NCBI RefSeq assembly: GCF_022631235.3
Contig: NZ_CP093310.2
Location: 496,001-560,000 of the forward strand
Direction of reading: 5' to 3'
DNA from: Psychrobacter raelei
GTDB lineage: Bacteria; Pseudomonadota; Gammaproteobacteria; Pseudomonadales; Moraxellaceae
DNA: 64,000 bases
Shown here: positions 28,934 to 36,883 of the stretch, in pieces
How the letters are laid out: each line of letters begins with the position of its first letter
Position numbering within the stretch: position 1 is the stretch's first letter
Position numbers and translations under genes: made by a program
Notes under the pieces: generated by a model
What the model was told of the DNA's origin: nothing
Database searches by the model: none
The model's input: only the letters and a program-made list of their open reading frames with translations

Positions 28934-29511
28934 GCCATATTAATTTATTGCCATGGCGTGCCAAGCGGCGTGCTCACCATAACAAGCGCTTTAGACAGAT
29001 GGTGGTCATAAGCATTTTAGCAGCGGTGGTCTGCTGTATTTTGGTGTGGGGACATTTTTATCAAGCACATGCCAAGCAGCAGCATCTTAATAGTCAACTG
29101 GTGCTCAGCAATGCTCAGTTAGAGGCACAGATTGCCAGCAGTGAGGTGTTACAGCAACACCAACACACCATACGCGCTCAGATAGAGCTGCTCAATCAAC
29201 GACAAAGTCAGCGCTTGGCATTATCTGTGCTCTGGCGTGACATAGCAAAAGCAGTACCTGAAGGCTTATATCTGACTGGTATCAAAAGACAAGGCAATTT
29301 ATTGAGCGTTACTGGAAAAGCCAGCACAGCCCAGCAAGTTACTGATCTGATGGCGGCTTTAGAGCGCAGCACTTGGCTGCATCAGGTACAAGTGCAGCAT
29401 ATTCAGGTGGCCGGCGCAGATGCCATTAAAGAAGATGAGACCATCAAGATATTGCCCGCTGCGAACATGGATTTTGTGATTAGCAGCCAGCACCGTCCGT
29501 CTACTAAGTAA
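28930..29511 (+). CDS. pilN: Type IV pilus alignment protein PilN
   Basis: Bitopic inner-membrane protein that pairs with PilO. A GTG start at 28930 overlaps the pilM stop (GTGA) and gives MSHINLLPWR, the conserved PilN N-terminus that binds PilM. TM lies at residues ~24-45 (MVVISILAAVVCCILVWGHF), followed by a coiled coil (~50-95, Gln-rich) and a ferredoxin-like periplasmic domain (GLYLTGIKRQGNLLSVTGKA). 193 residues, normal. A longer frame starting at 28885 would place 15 unrelated residues before the motif and is rejected. Confidence 0.93.
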   Translation: MSHINLLPWRAKRRAHHNKRFRQMVVISILAAVVCCILVWGHFYQAHAKQQHLNSQLVLSNAQLEAQIASSEVLQQHQHTIRAQIELLNQRQSQRLALSVLWRDIAKAVPEGLYLTGIKRQGNLLSVTGKASTAQQVTDLMAALERSTWLHQVQVQHIQVAGADAIKEDETIKILPAANMDFVISSQHRPSTK

Positions 29512-29520
29512 GGAAGCATT

Positions 29521-30930
29521 ATGAGCCTAGCTGCTCGCGTCAAAAAAACAGGGCAGGTTAAAGGGCGAATTTGGCCACTTATTTATCAAATGCAAAGCCT
29601 AGATACCCAAAACTATGGTAGCTGGCCGAGGTTCGTTAAAGTTTTTATTATTCTGCTTATCACACTGAGTATAGCTGTGATCAGCTATATGCTACCGATT
29701 CGTCAGCAGTTGGCTCGTATTGAGGCGGCGCAAAATCAACACCAGGTTTTATTGGCCGCCGCCAATGAAAAGCAGCTTAAACTTAAACAGTTACCTGACA
29801 ATGATGCCCAGATCCAAGCATTACAGCAAGGCTTTATTGAGCAGATACAGCGCCTTGGTCTGCTTGATAGCTCCGATAATTCACAACCACAGAGTTTAAC
29901 AGGTGAGGCTGTAGAGCCATCATTTGCTGAGCGTCAGATGGCAAGTGGCGCAGCGCCCTCAACGCTACTACAACAAATCACTGAAGCGGGTCGCAGCAAT
30001 CATATCGTGTTCAAAAACTTAGCCTTGCCTACGCAGTCGGTGGCTCACAAAGACTCTGATAACCGCTCGGATCAGCTGATGCCAGCAGACACAGTAGATG
30101 CTGCCAATCCCAGCTCTAACAAGGATGTCTCCCCACAGGTTAGGACAGCAGCCACTGCCGAAAAGCTGTTTATTGAGCAGCCTATGACCCTCTTAGCCGT
30201 GGCCGAATATCAGCAGTTAGGAGGTTTTTTGGCGGATTTAGCGTTGCTACCTAAGCTGATAGTGGCACATGATTTTGAGTTAACACGATTAAAGACCGGT
30301 AGCACCTTACAGCCGCAATTGTCTTTGAGGCTACAAGCTAACGCCTATGTTTTGAGTGCTGAGACTCAAGCTAAGCTTGGCAATTTAGCCTTAAATAGCC
30401 TGTCAGACTCAGATAATCCTAAGACAACTCGTACAAATAGGTCGCATACCGATAAAAGCCAGACAAATTCTTTGCCCTCCACTGTCTATCAGACAGCATC
30501 TAACCGTGATCCTTTTGGATTTAAGTCCATATTAGTTCAACACAGCGCTGTGCCAGATGTGACGGTAGTACAGGCTGGCAAGCCGGCAGCTAACCTTGAC
30601 GTAAATAAAGCAGATAACCTGGCCAATGCAGTTATCCCGCCAGCTGTGTGGTCAGGAGAGGGCAGCGGCCGCATACGCCAAGCGATGGAATATTATGGGC
30701 TATCTCAGCTGACCTATCGCGGGATGATGGGGTGGGGAGCTGCCACTACACAAGGTCTGGTGCAGCGGCCAGATGGGGTGATTACTGCTATAAAAATAGG
30801 TGATTATCTGGGACTGCATCAGGGCCGAGTGGTAGAGATTACGCCCACTCATCTTAACTTGGTAGAAACAGTGCTTATCCCAGAGACCGGTAAAACCAAG
30901 CGCAGTGTCAGTCTAATCGCCCCCTTTTAG
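29521..30930 (+). CDS. pilO: PilO-PilP fusion protein of the type IV pilus
   Basis: One uninterrupted 469-residue frame covers two proteins that are normally separate. Residues 1-~300 are PilO-like: a cytoplasmic tail, TM ~39-60, a coiled coil (~65-105) and periplasmic ferredoxin-like segments (LLQQITEAGRSNHIVFKNL; LFIEQPMTLLAVAEY). They are interrupted by Ser/Asn/Asp-rich linkers. Residues ~325-469 are PilP-like: RDPF at 329-332, then YYGLSQLTYRGMMG and VITAIKIGDYLGLHQGRVVEI, the beta-sandwich that binds PilQ. No start codon with a ribosome binding site lies between residues ~224 and 329, and there is no lipobox. So PilP would be tethered through the PilO membrane helix instead of by lipidation. 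Confidence 0.88.
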   Translation: MSLAARVKKTGQVKGRIWPLIYQMQSLDTQNYGSWPRFVKVFIILLITLSIAVISYMLPIRQQLARIEAAQNQHQVLLAAANEKQLKLKQLPDNDAQIQALQQGFIEQIQRLGLLDSSDNSQPQSLTGEAVEPSFAERQMASGAAPSTLLQQITEAGRSNHIVFKNLALPTQSVAHKDSDNRSDQLMPADTVDAANPSSNKDVSPQVRTAATAEKLFIEQPMTLLAVAEYQQLGGFLADLALLPKLIVAHDFELTRLKTGSTLQPQLSLRLQANAYVLSAETQAKLGNLALNSLSDSDNPKTTRTNRSHTDKSQTNSLPSTVYQTASNRDPFGFKSILVQHSAVPDVTVVQAGKPAANLDVNKADNLANAVIPPAVWSGEGSGRIRQAMEYYGLSQLTYRGMMGWGAATTQGLVQRPDGVITAIKIGDYLGLHQGRVVEITPTHLNLVETVLIPETGKTKRSVSLIAPF

Positions 30931-30997
30931 CTAGATACAAAAGCACAATCTTGCTTTGAGCGTCACTTTTTATTATGCCCTTTATTAGGAACAGCAC

Positions 30998-32926
30998 ATG
31001 ATGTTTTTTAGGCCTGAGGTTTATCAGCTACGGCTCAAATTTAGGGCAGTGCAAGCGCTCACACTGGCGGTGACTGTCAGTCTTAGCAGCCAAGCACCAG
31101 CGGCAACTTCTGCACTCATCAATGTGCAAGAGCAGCCAGATACTGTCACTGCTAAAGCGTTCAACTCTTTTGCCGCGCCTTATCAGATTGACTATCAGCG
31201 CCTGTCTGAAAATCAAGAGATGCTGCAGATTGCATTAGATAATCCGGACACCCAGATTGAGATTAAGCGCCAAGGCAATAAATTACTAGTGCGCTTAAAA
31301 GGGGTGACAGCCTCATCAGCACACGGGTCAATGCCTGTACTTGGCCAGAAGCTCACTGGGTTATTACAACGTATTGAGGCGGAGCAGCGCGGTAAAGACA
31401 CTTGGCTTATCTTCACGGTATCCAAAGATTTTGAGTATCAAAGCTATCAATTAGATAATCTCATTAAAATCCAGATTCAGCCGGTCAGAGCAATTCAACA
31501 AAATACTGTCACCCCAAAAATATATAGCGGCAAACCCATTTCGGTGGACTTTCAACAGGTTGAGGTGCGCAGCGTGCTGCATCTGTTATCTCAATTTACC
31601 GATACCAATATTGTCGCCACTGATCAAGTAACAGGCAGCTTAATGCTCAATTTGGTCAATGTGCCTTGGGATCAGGCGTTAGATATTATCCTTACCAGTC
31701 AGCAGCTGGGCAAACAAATCCAAGGTAATGTAATTTTGGTTGCGCCACTGGCACAGATGGCCAAACAGCGGGCCCAGCAGTTAGCCATTGAGCAGCAGTC
31801 TCAAGCACTGATGCCACTGCGCAGTGAGTATATTCGGCTTAATTATGCCAAGGCAGCAGACCTACAAGCCTTGATTATTAAAGCCAGTGGCAGCCCTACA
31901 CCTACCCCTGTGGCCATGCAACATCTACCGGCTTCAACGGCTGTCGCCAATGCACCATCAGCTTTACCCGCTGTAGTAACACGCTTGAACTTGCCTGTCA
32001 GTAGCCGCTTGCTATCGAGCCGAGGGGTGATTGCAGTAGATGCGCGTACCAATACTTTAATTATCAAAGATACCGCTGATAGCCTGTCCAATATTCACGC
32101 TTTGATTAAGCAGATAGATATCCCAGTGCGTCAGGTAATGATTGAGGTCAGAATGGTTAGTGCCACCGACAACTTTAGCAAAGAGATGGGGGTTAAATGG
32201 GGGTTGTTATCAAAAGGAGTGGCGCACAATGATGATCTGTTAGTGGGCGCAAGTGATCAAACTTTGGCTGATTTAAAAAGCTTTAGTGCTCCAAATACTG
32301 CTTATAAAGGCCGTAATAAAAGTCGAGCGGGATACGCTATTACTCGCCCAGACAATCTTAATGTCGACTTAGGGATTAGCAATCCGGCCGGACGTATTGC
32401 ATTTGGTCTACTTAGCATGTCAGATTTGATGATTGATTTGGAATTATCGGCGATGCAAGCTGAAGGCCGTGGCGAAGTTATCTCTACCCCTAAGATACTG
32501 ACTTTGGACAAACAAACGGCCACTGTATCTTCTGGAACCAAAATCCCTTATCAAAGTGAGTCAGAAGGCGGTGGTACCACCACTCAGTTTGAGGAGGCCT
32601 TATTGAGCCTACAGGTCACGCCTAGTATCACGCCAGAAGACAAAATATCATTGCAATTAAATATCGAAAATGGCCGGCCCAATCCTGTCGGCAATGGGGT
32701 GATATTGATAGATACAGACCGATTAAGCACCAGAGTGACTGTCGGTGATGGCCAAACTCTGGTACTGGGCGGTATTTATCGCAATCAGATTTTTAATAAT
32801 ACCCAAAAGGTGCCTTTTTTTGGTGACTTGCCTTATATAGGCCGCTTATTTAAACAAGACTTGCGCCGTAATGACCAACAAGAGCTGCTTATCTTTGTCA
32901 CCCCTAAGCTGATGCAGCTGCCCTAA
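30998..32926 (+). CDS. pilQ: Type IV pilus secretin PilQ
   Basis: Outer-membrane secretin through which the pilus exits. The 642 residues comprise a signal peptide (~1-36, ending SSQAPA), an AMIN-like beta domain (~50-155, one copy), N0/STN (KPISVDFQQVEVRSVLHLLS), and an N1-type domain (RSEYIRLNYAKAADLQALI) with an Ala/Pro-rich linker. The secretin core follows (GEVISTPKILTLDKQTATVSSG; VPFFGDLPYIGRLF), ending IFVTPKLMQLP. The single AMIN copy is the short form. AGGA precedes the ATG. The gene closes the pilMNOPQ unit; the fused PilP upstream should contact its N0/N1 region. Confidence 0.94.
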   Translation: MMFFRPEVYQLRLKFRAVQALTLAVTVSLSSQAPAATSALINVQEQPDTVTAKAFNSFAAPYQIDYQRLSENQEMLQIALDNPDTQIEIKRQGNKLLVRLKGVTASSAHGSMPVLGQKLTGLLQRIEAEQRGKDTWLIFTVSKDFEYQSYQLDNLIKIQIQPVRAIQQNTVTPKIYSGKPISVDFQQVEVRSVLHLLSQFTDTNIVATDQVTGSLMLNLVNVPWDQALDIILTSQQLGKQIQGNVILVAPLAQMAKQRAQQLAIEQQSQALMPLRSEYIRLNYAKAADLQALIIKASGSPTPTPVAMQHLPASTAVANAPSALPAVVTRLNLPVSSRLLSSRGVIAVDARTNTLIIKDTADSLSNIHALIKQIDIPVRQVMIEVRMVSATDNFSKEMGVKWGLLSKGVAHNDDLLVGASDQTLADLKSFSAPNTAYKGRNKSRAGYAITRPDNLNVDLGISNPAGRIAFGLLSMSDLMIDLELSAMQAEGRGEVISTPKILTLDKQTATVSSGTKIPYQSESEGGGTTTQFEEALLSLQVTPSITPEDKISLQLNIENGRPNPVGNGVILIDTDRLSTRVTVGDGQTLVLGGIYRNQIFNNTQKVPFFGDLPYIGRLFKQDLRRNDQQELLIFVTPKLMQLP

Positions 32927-32982
32927 TATCAATGTAGTATCGATTTAGTATCGACCGGCCGCCATAAACATAAAGGAACTGA

Positions 32983-33009
32983 ATGAAACTGGCTGTGTTA
33001 AAGCAGTAA
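32983..33009 (+). other. Eight-residue minicistron before aroK
   Basis: ATG at 32983 opens MKLAVLKQ and stops at 33007. AAAGGA sits 5 nt upstream, so ribosomes could initiate. It may be a leader peptide or a chance site in the 250-bp gap between pilQ and aroK. I see no attenuator-like alternative hairpins with confidence. Confidence 0.25.
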
Positions 33010-33177
33010 GGCTTTTGACTGTGTGGGCAAAGCGTAGCGGTGCAGCTTTAAAGTGTGGTCAAGGCTTGGGCGAGTTGCTATTATTAACAGCAATAATACT
33101 TTTTAAAACGGATACAGCTAACTGGGACTAAACCTATAAATGCCTGTATAATCCGTGAATTTATGTGAGAGATAATA

Positions 33178-33720
33178 ATGCAATCGACATTGCCGTCATT
33201 ATTTATTGTAGGCCCTATGGGAGCGGGGAAAACTACGGTTGGTAAGCTGTTGGCAAAACATTTGGGCCGAGATTTTATAGACAGTGATCACTATATTTGT
33301 GAGCAGACAGGCGCCGATATTCCGTGGATCTTCGAAAAAGAGGGTGAGACGGGGTTTCGAGAGCGTGAAGCACGTGCTATTGCTGAGCTGACAGCTTTGC
33401 CCAATGTGGTATTGGCGACAGGTGGCGGGGTAGTGATGCAGCCACAAAATAGAGACAATCTAACCAAACAAGGCATTACCATTTATTTGCGGGCCAATGT
33501 GGATGTACAGCTTAAAAGAACCGCCAAAGATAAGTCGCGTCCTTTATTAAATACCCCCAATCCTCGAGCGGTGCTGCAGTCTTTGTTCGATGTGCGTGAC
33601 CCGTTATACCGCGAAGTGGCAGATATCGTGGTGGAGACCGGCGATGGCTACCCACGCTATATGCTCAAAAAAATCATAGAAGCGTTAAAGCAGCATTATC
33701 CTGAGCACATGAAATCCTAA
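33178..33720 (+). CDS. aroK: Shikimate kinase
   Basis: Phosphorylates shikimate with ATP in aromatic amino-acid synthesis. The Walker A is GPMGAGKTTVGK (residues 11-22). Shikimate-binding DSDHYI (36-41), the REREA segment, ATGGGVV and the lid RPLL are present. 180 residues, normal. GAGAG precedes the ATG at 8 nt. It forms a pair with aroB downstream, as in most gammaproteobacteria. Confidence 0.96.
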   Translation: MQSTLPSLFIVGPMGAGKTTVGKLLAKHLGRDFIDSDHYICEQTGADIPWIFEKEGETGFREREARAIAELTALPNVVLATGGGVVMQPQNRDNLTKQGITIYLRANVDVQLKRTAKDKSRPLLNTPNPRAVLQSLFDVRDPLYREVADIVVETGDGYPRYMLKKIIEALKQHYPEHMKS

Positions 33721-33830
33721 GTCTATAAACCCTTAGCGGAAAAGCGATAAGCGAGTCTGTCTTTTAGTTAGTAAGCGTATTGATTGCCCAGCGTATTGAT
33801 ATTAAGCCTAAAATGGATGTTGAGAGTCTT

Positions 33831-34913
33831 ATGAAAGCAAATTTAGTCGTCCACACCCAAAGCCATGATTATCCCATCATTATCACCAGTCAGTGTGATA
33901 TGGCCAAAGAAATTGCGCCTTATATCAAGGGCAAACAAGTGATGATAGTCACCAACACCACAGTTGAAAAGCTGTATCTAGCAGACTTGGCTGCGGGGCT
34001 AGAAGAGGACTTTGAGGTAATGAGTGTGGTGCTACCAGACGGTGAGCAATACAAGACTCAGCAGTATATTGATACCATTTATGACGCCTTGATGGACAAC
34101 CACTGCAGCCGTGACGTGACCTTGGTGGCCCTAGGCGGTGGGGTGATTGGCGATATGACCGGCTTTGCTGCGGCAAGCTTTATGCGCGGGGTGAATTTTA
34201 TCCAAATCCCAACCACCTTATTGTCTCAAGTGGATTCTAGTGTGGGCGGTAAAACAGGTATTAATCATCCAAAGGGTAAGAACATGATTGGCGCCTTTTG
34301 GCAGCCACAAATGGTGCTGGCTGATATGCACACCTTGACCACCTTGCCCCAGCGTGAGTTGTCAGCGGGTATGGCTGAGGTGATCAAATACGCGCTGATT
34401 ATGGACGAGACGTTTTTAGATTGGTTAGAGGACAATATGGCCGCTTTAATGGGGCTTGATAAAGTGGCATTGGCAGAAGCGGTGGCGCGCTGTTGTCAGT
34501 ACAAGGCCGATATCGTGGCACAAGATGAGCGCGAAGCGGGTAAGCGGGCGCTGCTAAACTTTGGTCATACCTTCGGTCATGTGATTGAGACCCATGAGGG
34601 CTATGGTCAGTGGCTGCACGGCGAGGCAGTGGCTGCCGGAATGGTGCAGGCCGCTCAGCTGTCGCATAAGATGGGCTGGATAAGTGAGGCGCAGCTGCAG
34701 CGTATCTGTGCGGTGTTGATATCGGCCAAGCTGCCCACACAGCCGCCTAGCATAGATACCCAAATTGCCCTTGACTTAATGCAGCACGATAAAAAAGTTA
34801 AGTCAGGACAAGTTAGGCTGATTTTGTTAAAATCAGTGGGTGATGCCGTCGTTACTGCTGACTTTGAGCCTAAGCTGCTTGAAGAGGTGCTTGCAAGCTG
34901 CGTACCTAATTAA
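33831..34913 (+). CDS. aroB: 3-Dehydroquinate synthase
   Basis: NAD- and zinc-dependent cyclisation of DAHP to 3-dehydroquinate, second step of the shikimate pathway. Motifs: LPDGEQYKT, GGGVIGDMTGFAAA, PTTLLSQVDSSVGGKTGIN, and the metal ligands of FGHTFGHVIETH. The ATG at 33831 (MKANLVVHTQ) is preceded by GAGAG at good spacing and gives a normal 360-residue protein. ATG at 33813 and TTG at 33780 are in frame but unsupported. It follows aroK after 110 bp. Confidence 0.95.
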   Translation: MKANLVVHTQSHDYPIIITSQCDMAKEIAPYIKGKQVMIVTNTTVEKLYLADLAAGLEEDFEVMSVVLPDGEQYKTQQYIDTIYDALMDNHCSRDVTLVALGGGVIGDMTGFAAASFMRGVNFIQIPTTLLSQVDSSVGGKTGINHPKGKNMIGAFWQPQMVLADMHTLTTLPQRELSAGMAEVIKYALIMDETFLDWLEDNMAALMGLDKVALAEAVARCCQYKADIVAQDEREAGKRALLNFGHTFGHVIETHEGYGQWLHGEAVAAGMVQAAQLSHKMGWISEAQLQRICAVLISAKLPTQPPSIDTQIALDLMQHDKKVKSGQVRLILLKSVGDAVVTADFEPKLLEEVLASCVPN

Positions 34914-35026
34914 ACAGCAGTTAATGACAGCACAAGGACTCACACAGTATAATAGTGTGCGTTTGATTCATATGATTTAAGTTTAATTAACTATTTCAAT
35001 ATCTCTTTATTGACTGGATTTGCTCT

Positions 35027-36076
35027 ATGGCAATCACAAAAAGCTCACCTTCTAATATGCCTCAAAAAACCAAAAAGCGGCTTGTGGCTAGCGTGTGGTT
35101 GATTACGGCTTTATTAGTCAGTGCAGCCGCCCTAGCTTTATGGATGTTCAGTGCCGCGCCTGTTTTTGATGATGAAAAAAAGGCCGAAACCGAGGTGCCT
35201 CCTGAAGCAATCGCCTCAAAAATTGATCAAGTAACTCGTATCGATAAGCTTAATGAATTGAATGCCGATGTCAAACCTATCTCATTTGATGCTTTAGTGC
35301 GAGATTTACGTGATTATCCGCCTGAGTTTAAAGATGCCAAGTATTTAAAGAAATTTAAGGGTAAATGGACCGTTCAGGTGATGGATGTGTCTGAGCACGA
35401 GATTATCACCGACTACCTTAATTCACGCAAAGACCGTCAAAAATTCGCCTATTTCCGCTATCGTGATTCAAACAATCAGCCGCGTTATCTGCTTACCTAT
35501 GATGTGATGCCAACTGAACAACTGGCTGTTAATGCGGCCAGTAGCGTTGATTTTGATTTACCGGCTAACGTCCAAGTAATCCCCGAAGAGATCTCTGGGT
35601 ACTTAACGGTCATTGAAAACTATGAGCTGTCGGCGCCTATTAAAGACCTATCTCGCAACCGTGCCCGTCAGGTTAAGCTACAAGCTACTCGCAGCGAAAT
35701 TGCGCCACGTCGCCGCATCGTTAGTGAGCCACAATCGAGCAATAATAGCAGCCAAGCACAAAGTCAAAGCAGCGACAGCAGCGGCACTAATAACAGCAGT
35801 GCTCGCCCAAGCAGTGACATTAAAACCTCGAATAATACCAACGACACGCTATCGGTACAAGAAGAGCGCAAAGTCGTCAGCCCATCAGAGGGTAATATTC
35901 AGCCAAGCGTTGAGCCGACTCCACCAAAAAACAATGCCAAACCCAAAGAAGAGGCTGAAAAACCAAAAGCAGAAAAACCAAAGCCAGAACCTACTAAGCC
36001 TGCCGAGGCCAGTAAAAACACTCAAAAATCTGGTAATGACAGTATTAAGCAGCTCATCGATGAAAAAACTGAATAG
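35027..36076 (+). CDS. SPOR-like domain membrane protein
   Basis: A 349-residue bitopic protein. It has a short basic cytoplasmic tail, TM ~20-43 (LVASVWLITALLVSAAALAL), a charged periplasmic linker and a SPOR-like fold at ~112-195 (WTVQVMDVSEHEIITDYL ... VQVIPEEISGYL). SPOR domains bind denuded glycan at division sites. The rest (~220-349) is low complexity, first Ser/Asn/Gln-rich, then Glu/Lys/Pro repeats (KPKAEKPKPEPTKPAE). Usually SPOR is C-terminal; here a long disordered tail follows it. The place between aroB and gltB is where several relatives carry a SPOR/DamX-like gene. The assignment is by pattern, not by a search. Confidence 0.65.
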   Translation: MAITKSSPSNMPQKTKKRLVASVWLITALLVSAAALALWMFSAAPVFDDEKKAETEVPPEAIASKIDQVTRIDKLNELNADVKPISFDALVRDLRDYPPEFKDAKYLKKFKGKWTVQVMDVSEHEIITDYLNSRKDRQKFAYFRYRDSNNQPRYLLTYDVMPTEQLAVNAASSVDFDLPANVQVIPEEISGYLTVIENYELSAPIKDLSRNRARQVKLQATRSEIAPRRRIVSEPQSSNNSSQAQSQSSDSSGTNNSSARPSSDIKTSNNTNDTLSVQEERKVVSPSEGNIQPSVEPTPPKNNAKPKEEAEKPKAEKPKPEPTKPAEASKNTQKSGNDSIKQLIDEKTE

Positions 36077-36104
36077 TTTTTTGGCGATGACATAGCCATT
36101 ATCT

Positions 36105-36139
36105 AAGGTACTCTTGAAATCATAGAGTACCTTTTTTTT
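36105..36139 (+). terminator. Terminator after the SPOR-like gene
   Basis: AAGGTACTCT (36105-36114) pairs with AGAGTACCTT (36124-36133), followed by a T-run to 36139. Confidence 0.85.
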
Positions 36140-36160
36140 GTCTGGTTTTTATCTGGTTTT

Positions 36161-36273
36161 TATCAATAAAGCTTAGGCAGTTAACAAAGAAGTTATTAAA
36201 TCCCCCCATAATCTTGGCGCATAACAGGGCAGCTAAAAACAGCGTTATAGTGCGTGGCTAAGCTTTATTGATA
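36161..36273. repeat. 113-bp unit flanked by 19-bp inverted repeats
   Basis: TATCAATAAAGCTTAGGCA (36161-36179) and TGGCTAAGCTTTATTGATA (36255-36273) are inverted copies with a single mismatch, 75 bp apart. No gene lies inside. The form resembles a small inverted-repeat element, but no target duplication is evident. Confidence 0.6.
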
Positions 36274-36292
36274 AGGCGATAAGGTTGTGACT

Positions 36293-36310
36293 TGTCTAAT
36301 TGATTAGACA
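36293..36310. promoter_or_regulatory. 18-bp palindrome in the gltB leader
   Basis: TGTCTAAT-TG-ATTAGACA, 8-bp arms with a 2-nt centre. It is operator-like and lies about 570 bp before the gltB start, downstream of the inverted repeat. Confidence 0.45.
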
Positions 36311-36883
36311 GTACAGGCACACAATAAGACAGCTAACCAAAGTTTTTCTAATGGTGCTTATAATAAAAAGTTATTACTTAATAAAGGTTTGGCTACAAAT
36401 AAAATGTGAAGAAAAATATAATTCAATCCATAAATTTCACTGGATTTTATAGTTATGTTTCTCTAATATGGGTTATACGACGTTTAGCTAGGTTATCGTA
36501 GGTATTTATTTTAATGATAGTGAGTATTACTATTTTTATCTATATAAAGCGATTGCTAGGCTCGGTATAGACCATTATTTTTAACGTTTTTGCGATGGTC
36601 GATAACTGCCTTATGGGTGTGATGAAGTGCTGCCTATTATCCTAATCTCATCGTATTCATCTAGGTTTGGAGTGACTGTTTTGCCAATATATTATTGGTT
36701 AAATAAGAATCCACAAAGCGTTATAGTCATTAAGATATAGATAAACAGTGAGTTAATTATTGCTACTCTCTATTTTTTGGCCCATTTCCTAACACAGCTG
36801 TGCTATCCATCCTGACAGTTGTGTCTATCTCGAATATTCATTTAGTGGTGCGTAACTGGCATCACATAAATAAAGGACACGCC

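Larger units (their letters stand above)
36077..36883. other. Long leader upstream of gltB
   Basis: About 800 bp without a credible gene, very AT-rich from 36340 on. It holds a terminator (36105-36139), a tandem 11-bp repeat TCTGGTTTTTA (36141-36162), a long inverted repeat (36161-36273) and a regulator-type palindrome (36293-36310). A reading frame starting at 36800 is only the in-frame extension of gltB. Confidence 0.65.

Noticed and set aside
29521..30930. Two separate genes pilO and pilP with an internal start
   Set aside because: No ATG/GTG/TTG with a ribosome binding site and no signal peptide occurs ahead of the PilP part.
34399..34740. A 113-codon minus-strand frame inside aroB
   Set aside because: Shadow of the conserved aroB frame; Pro/His/Ala-rich composition typical of antisense frames.
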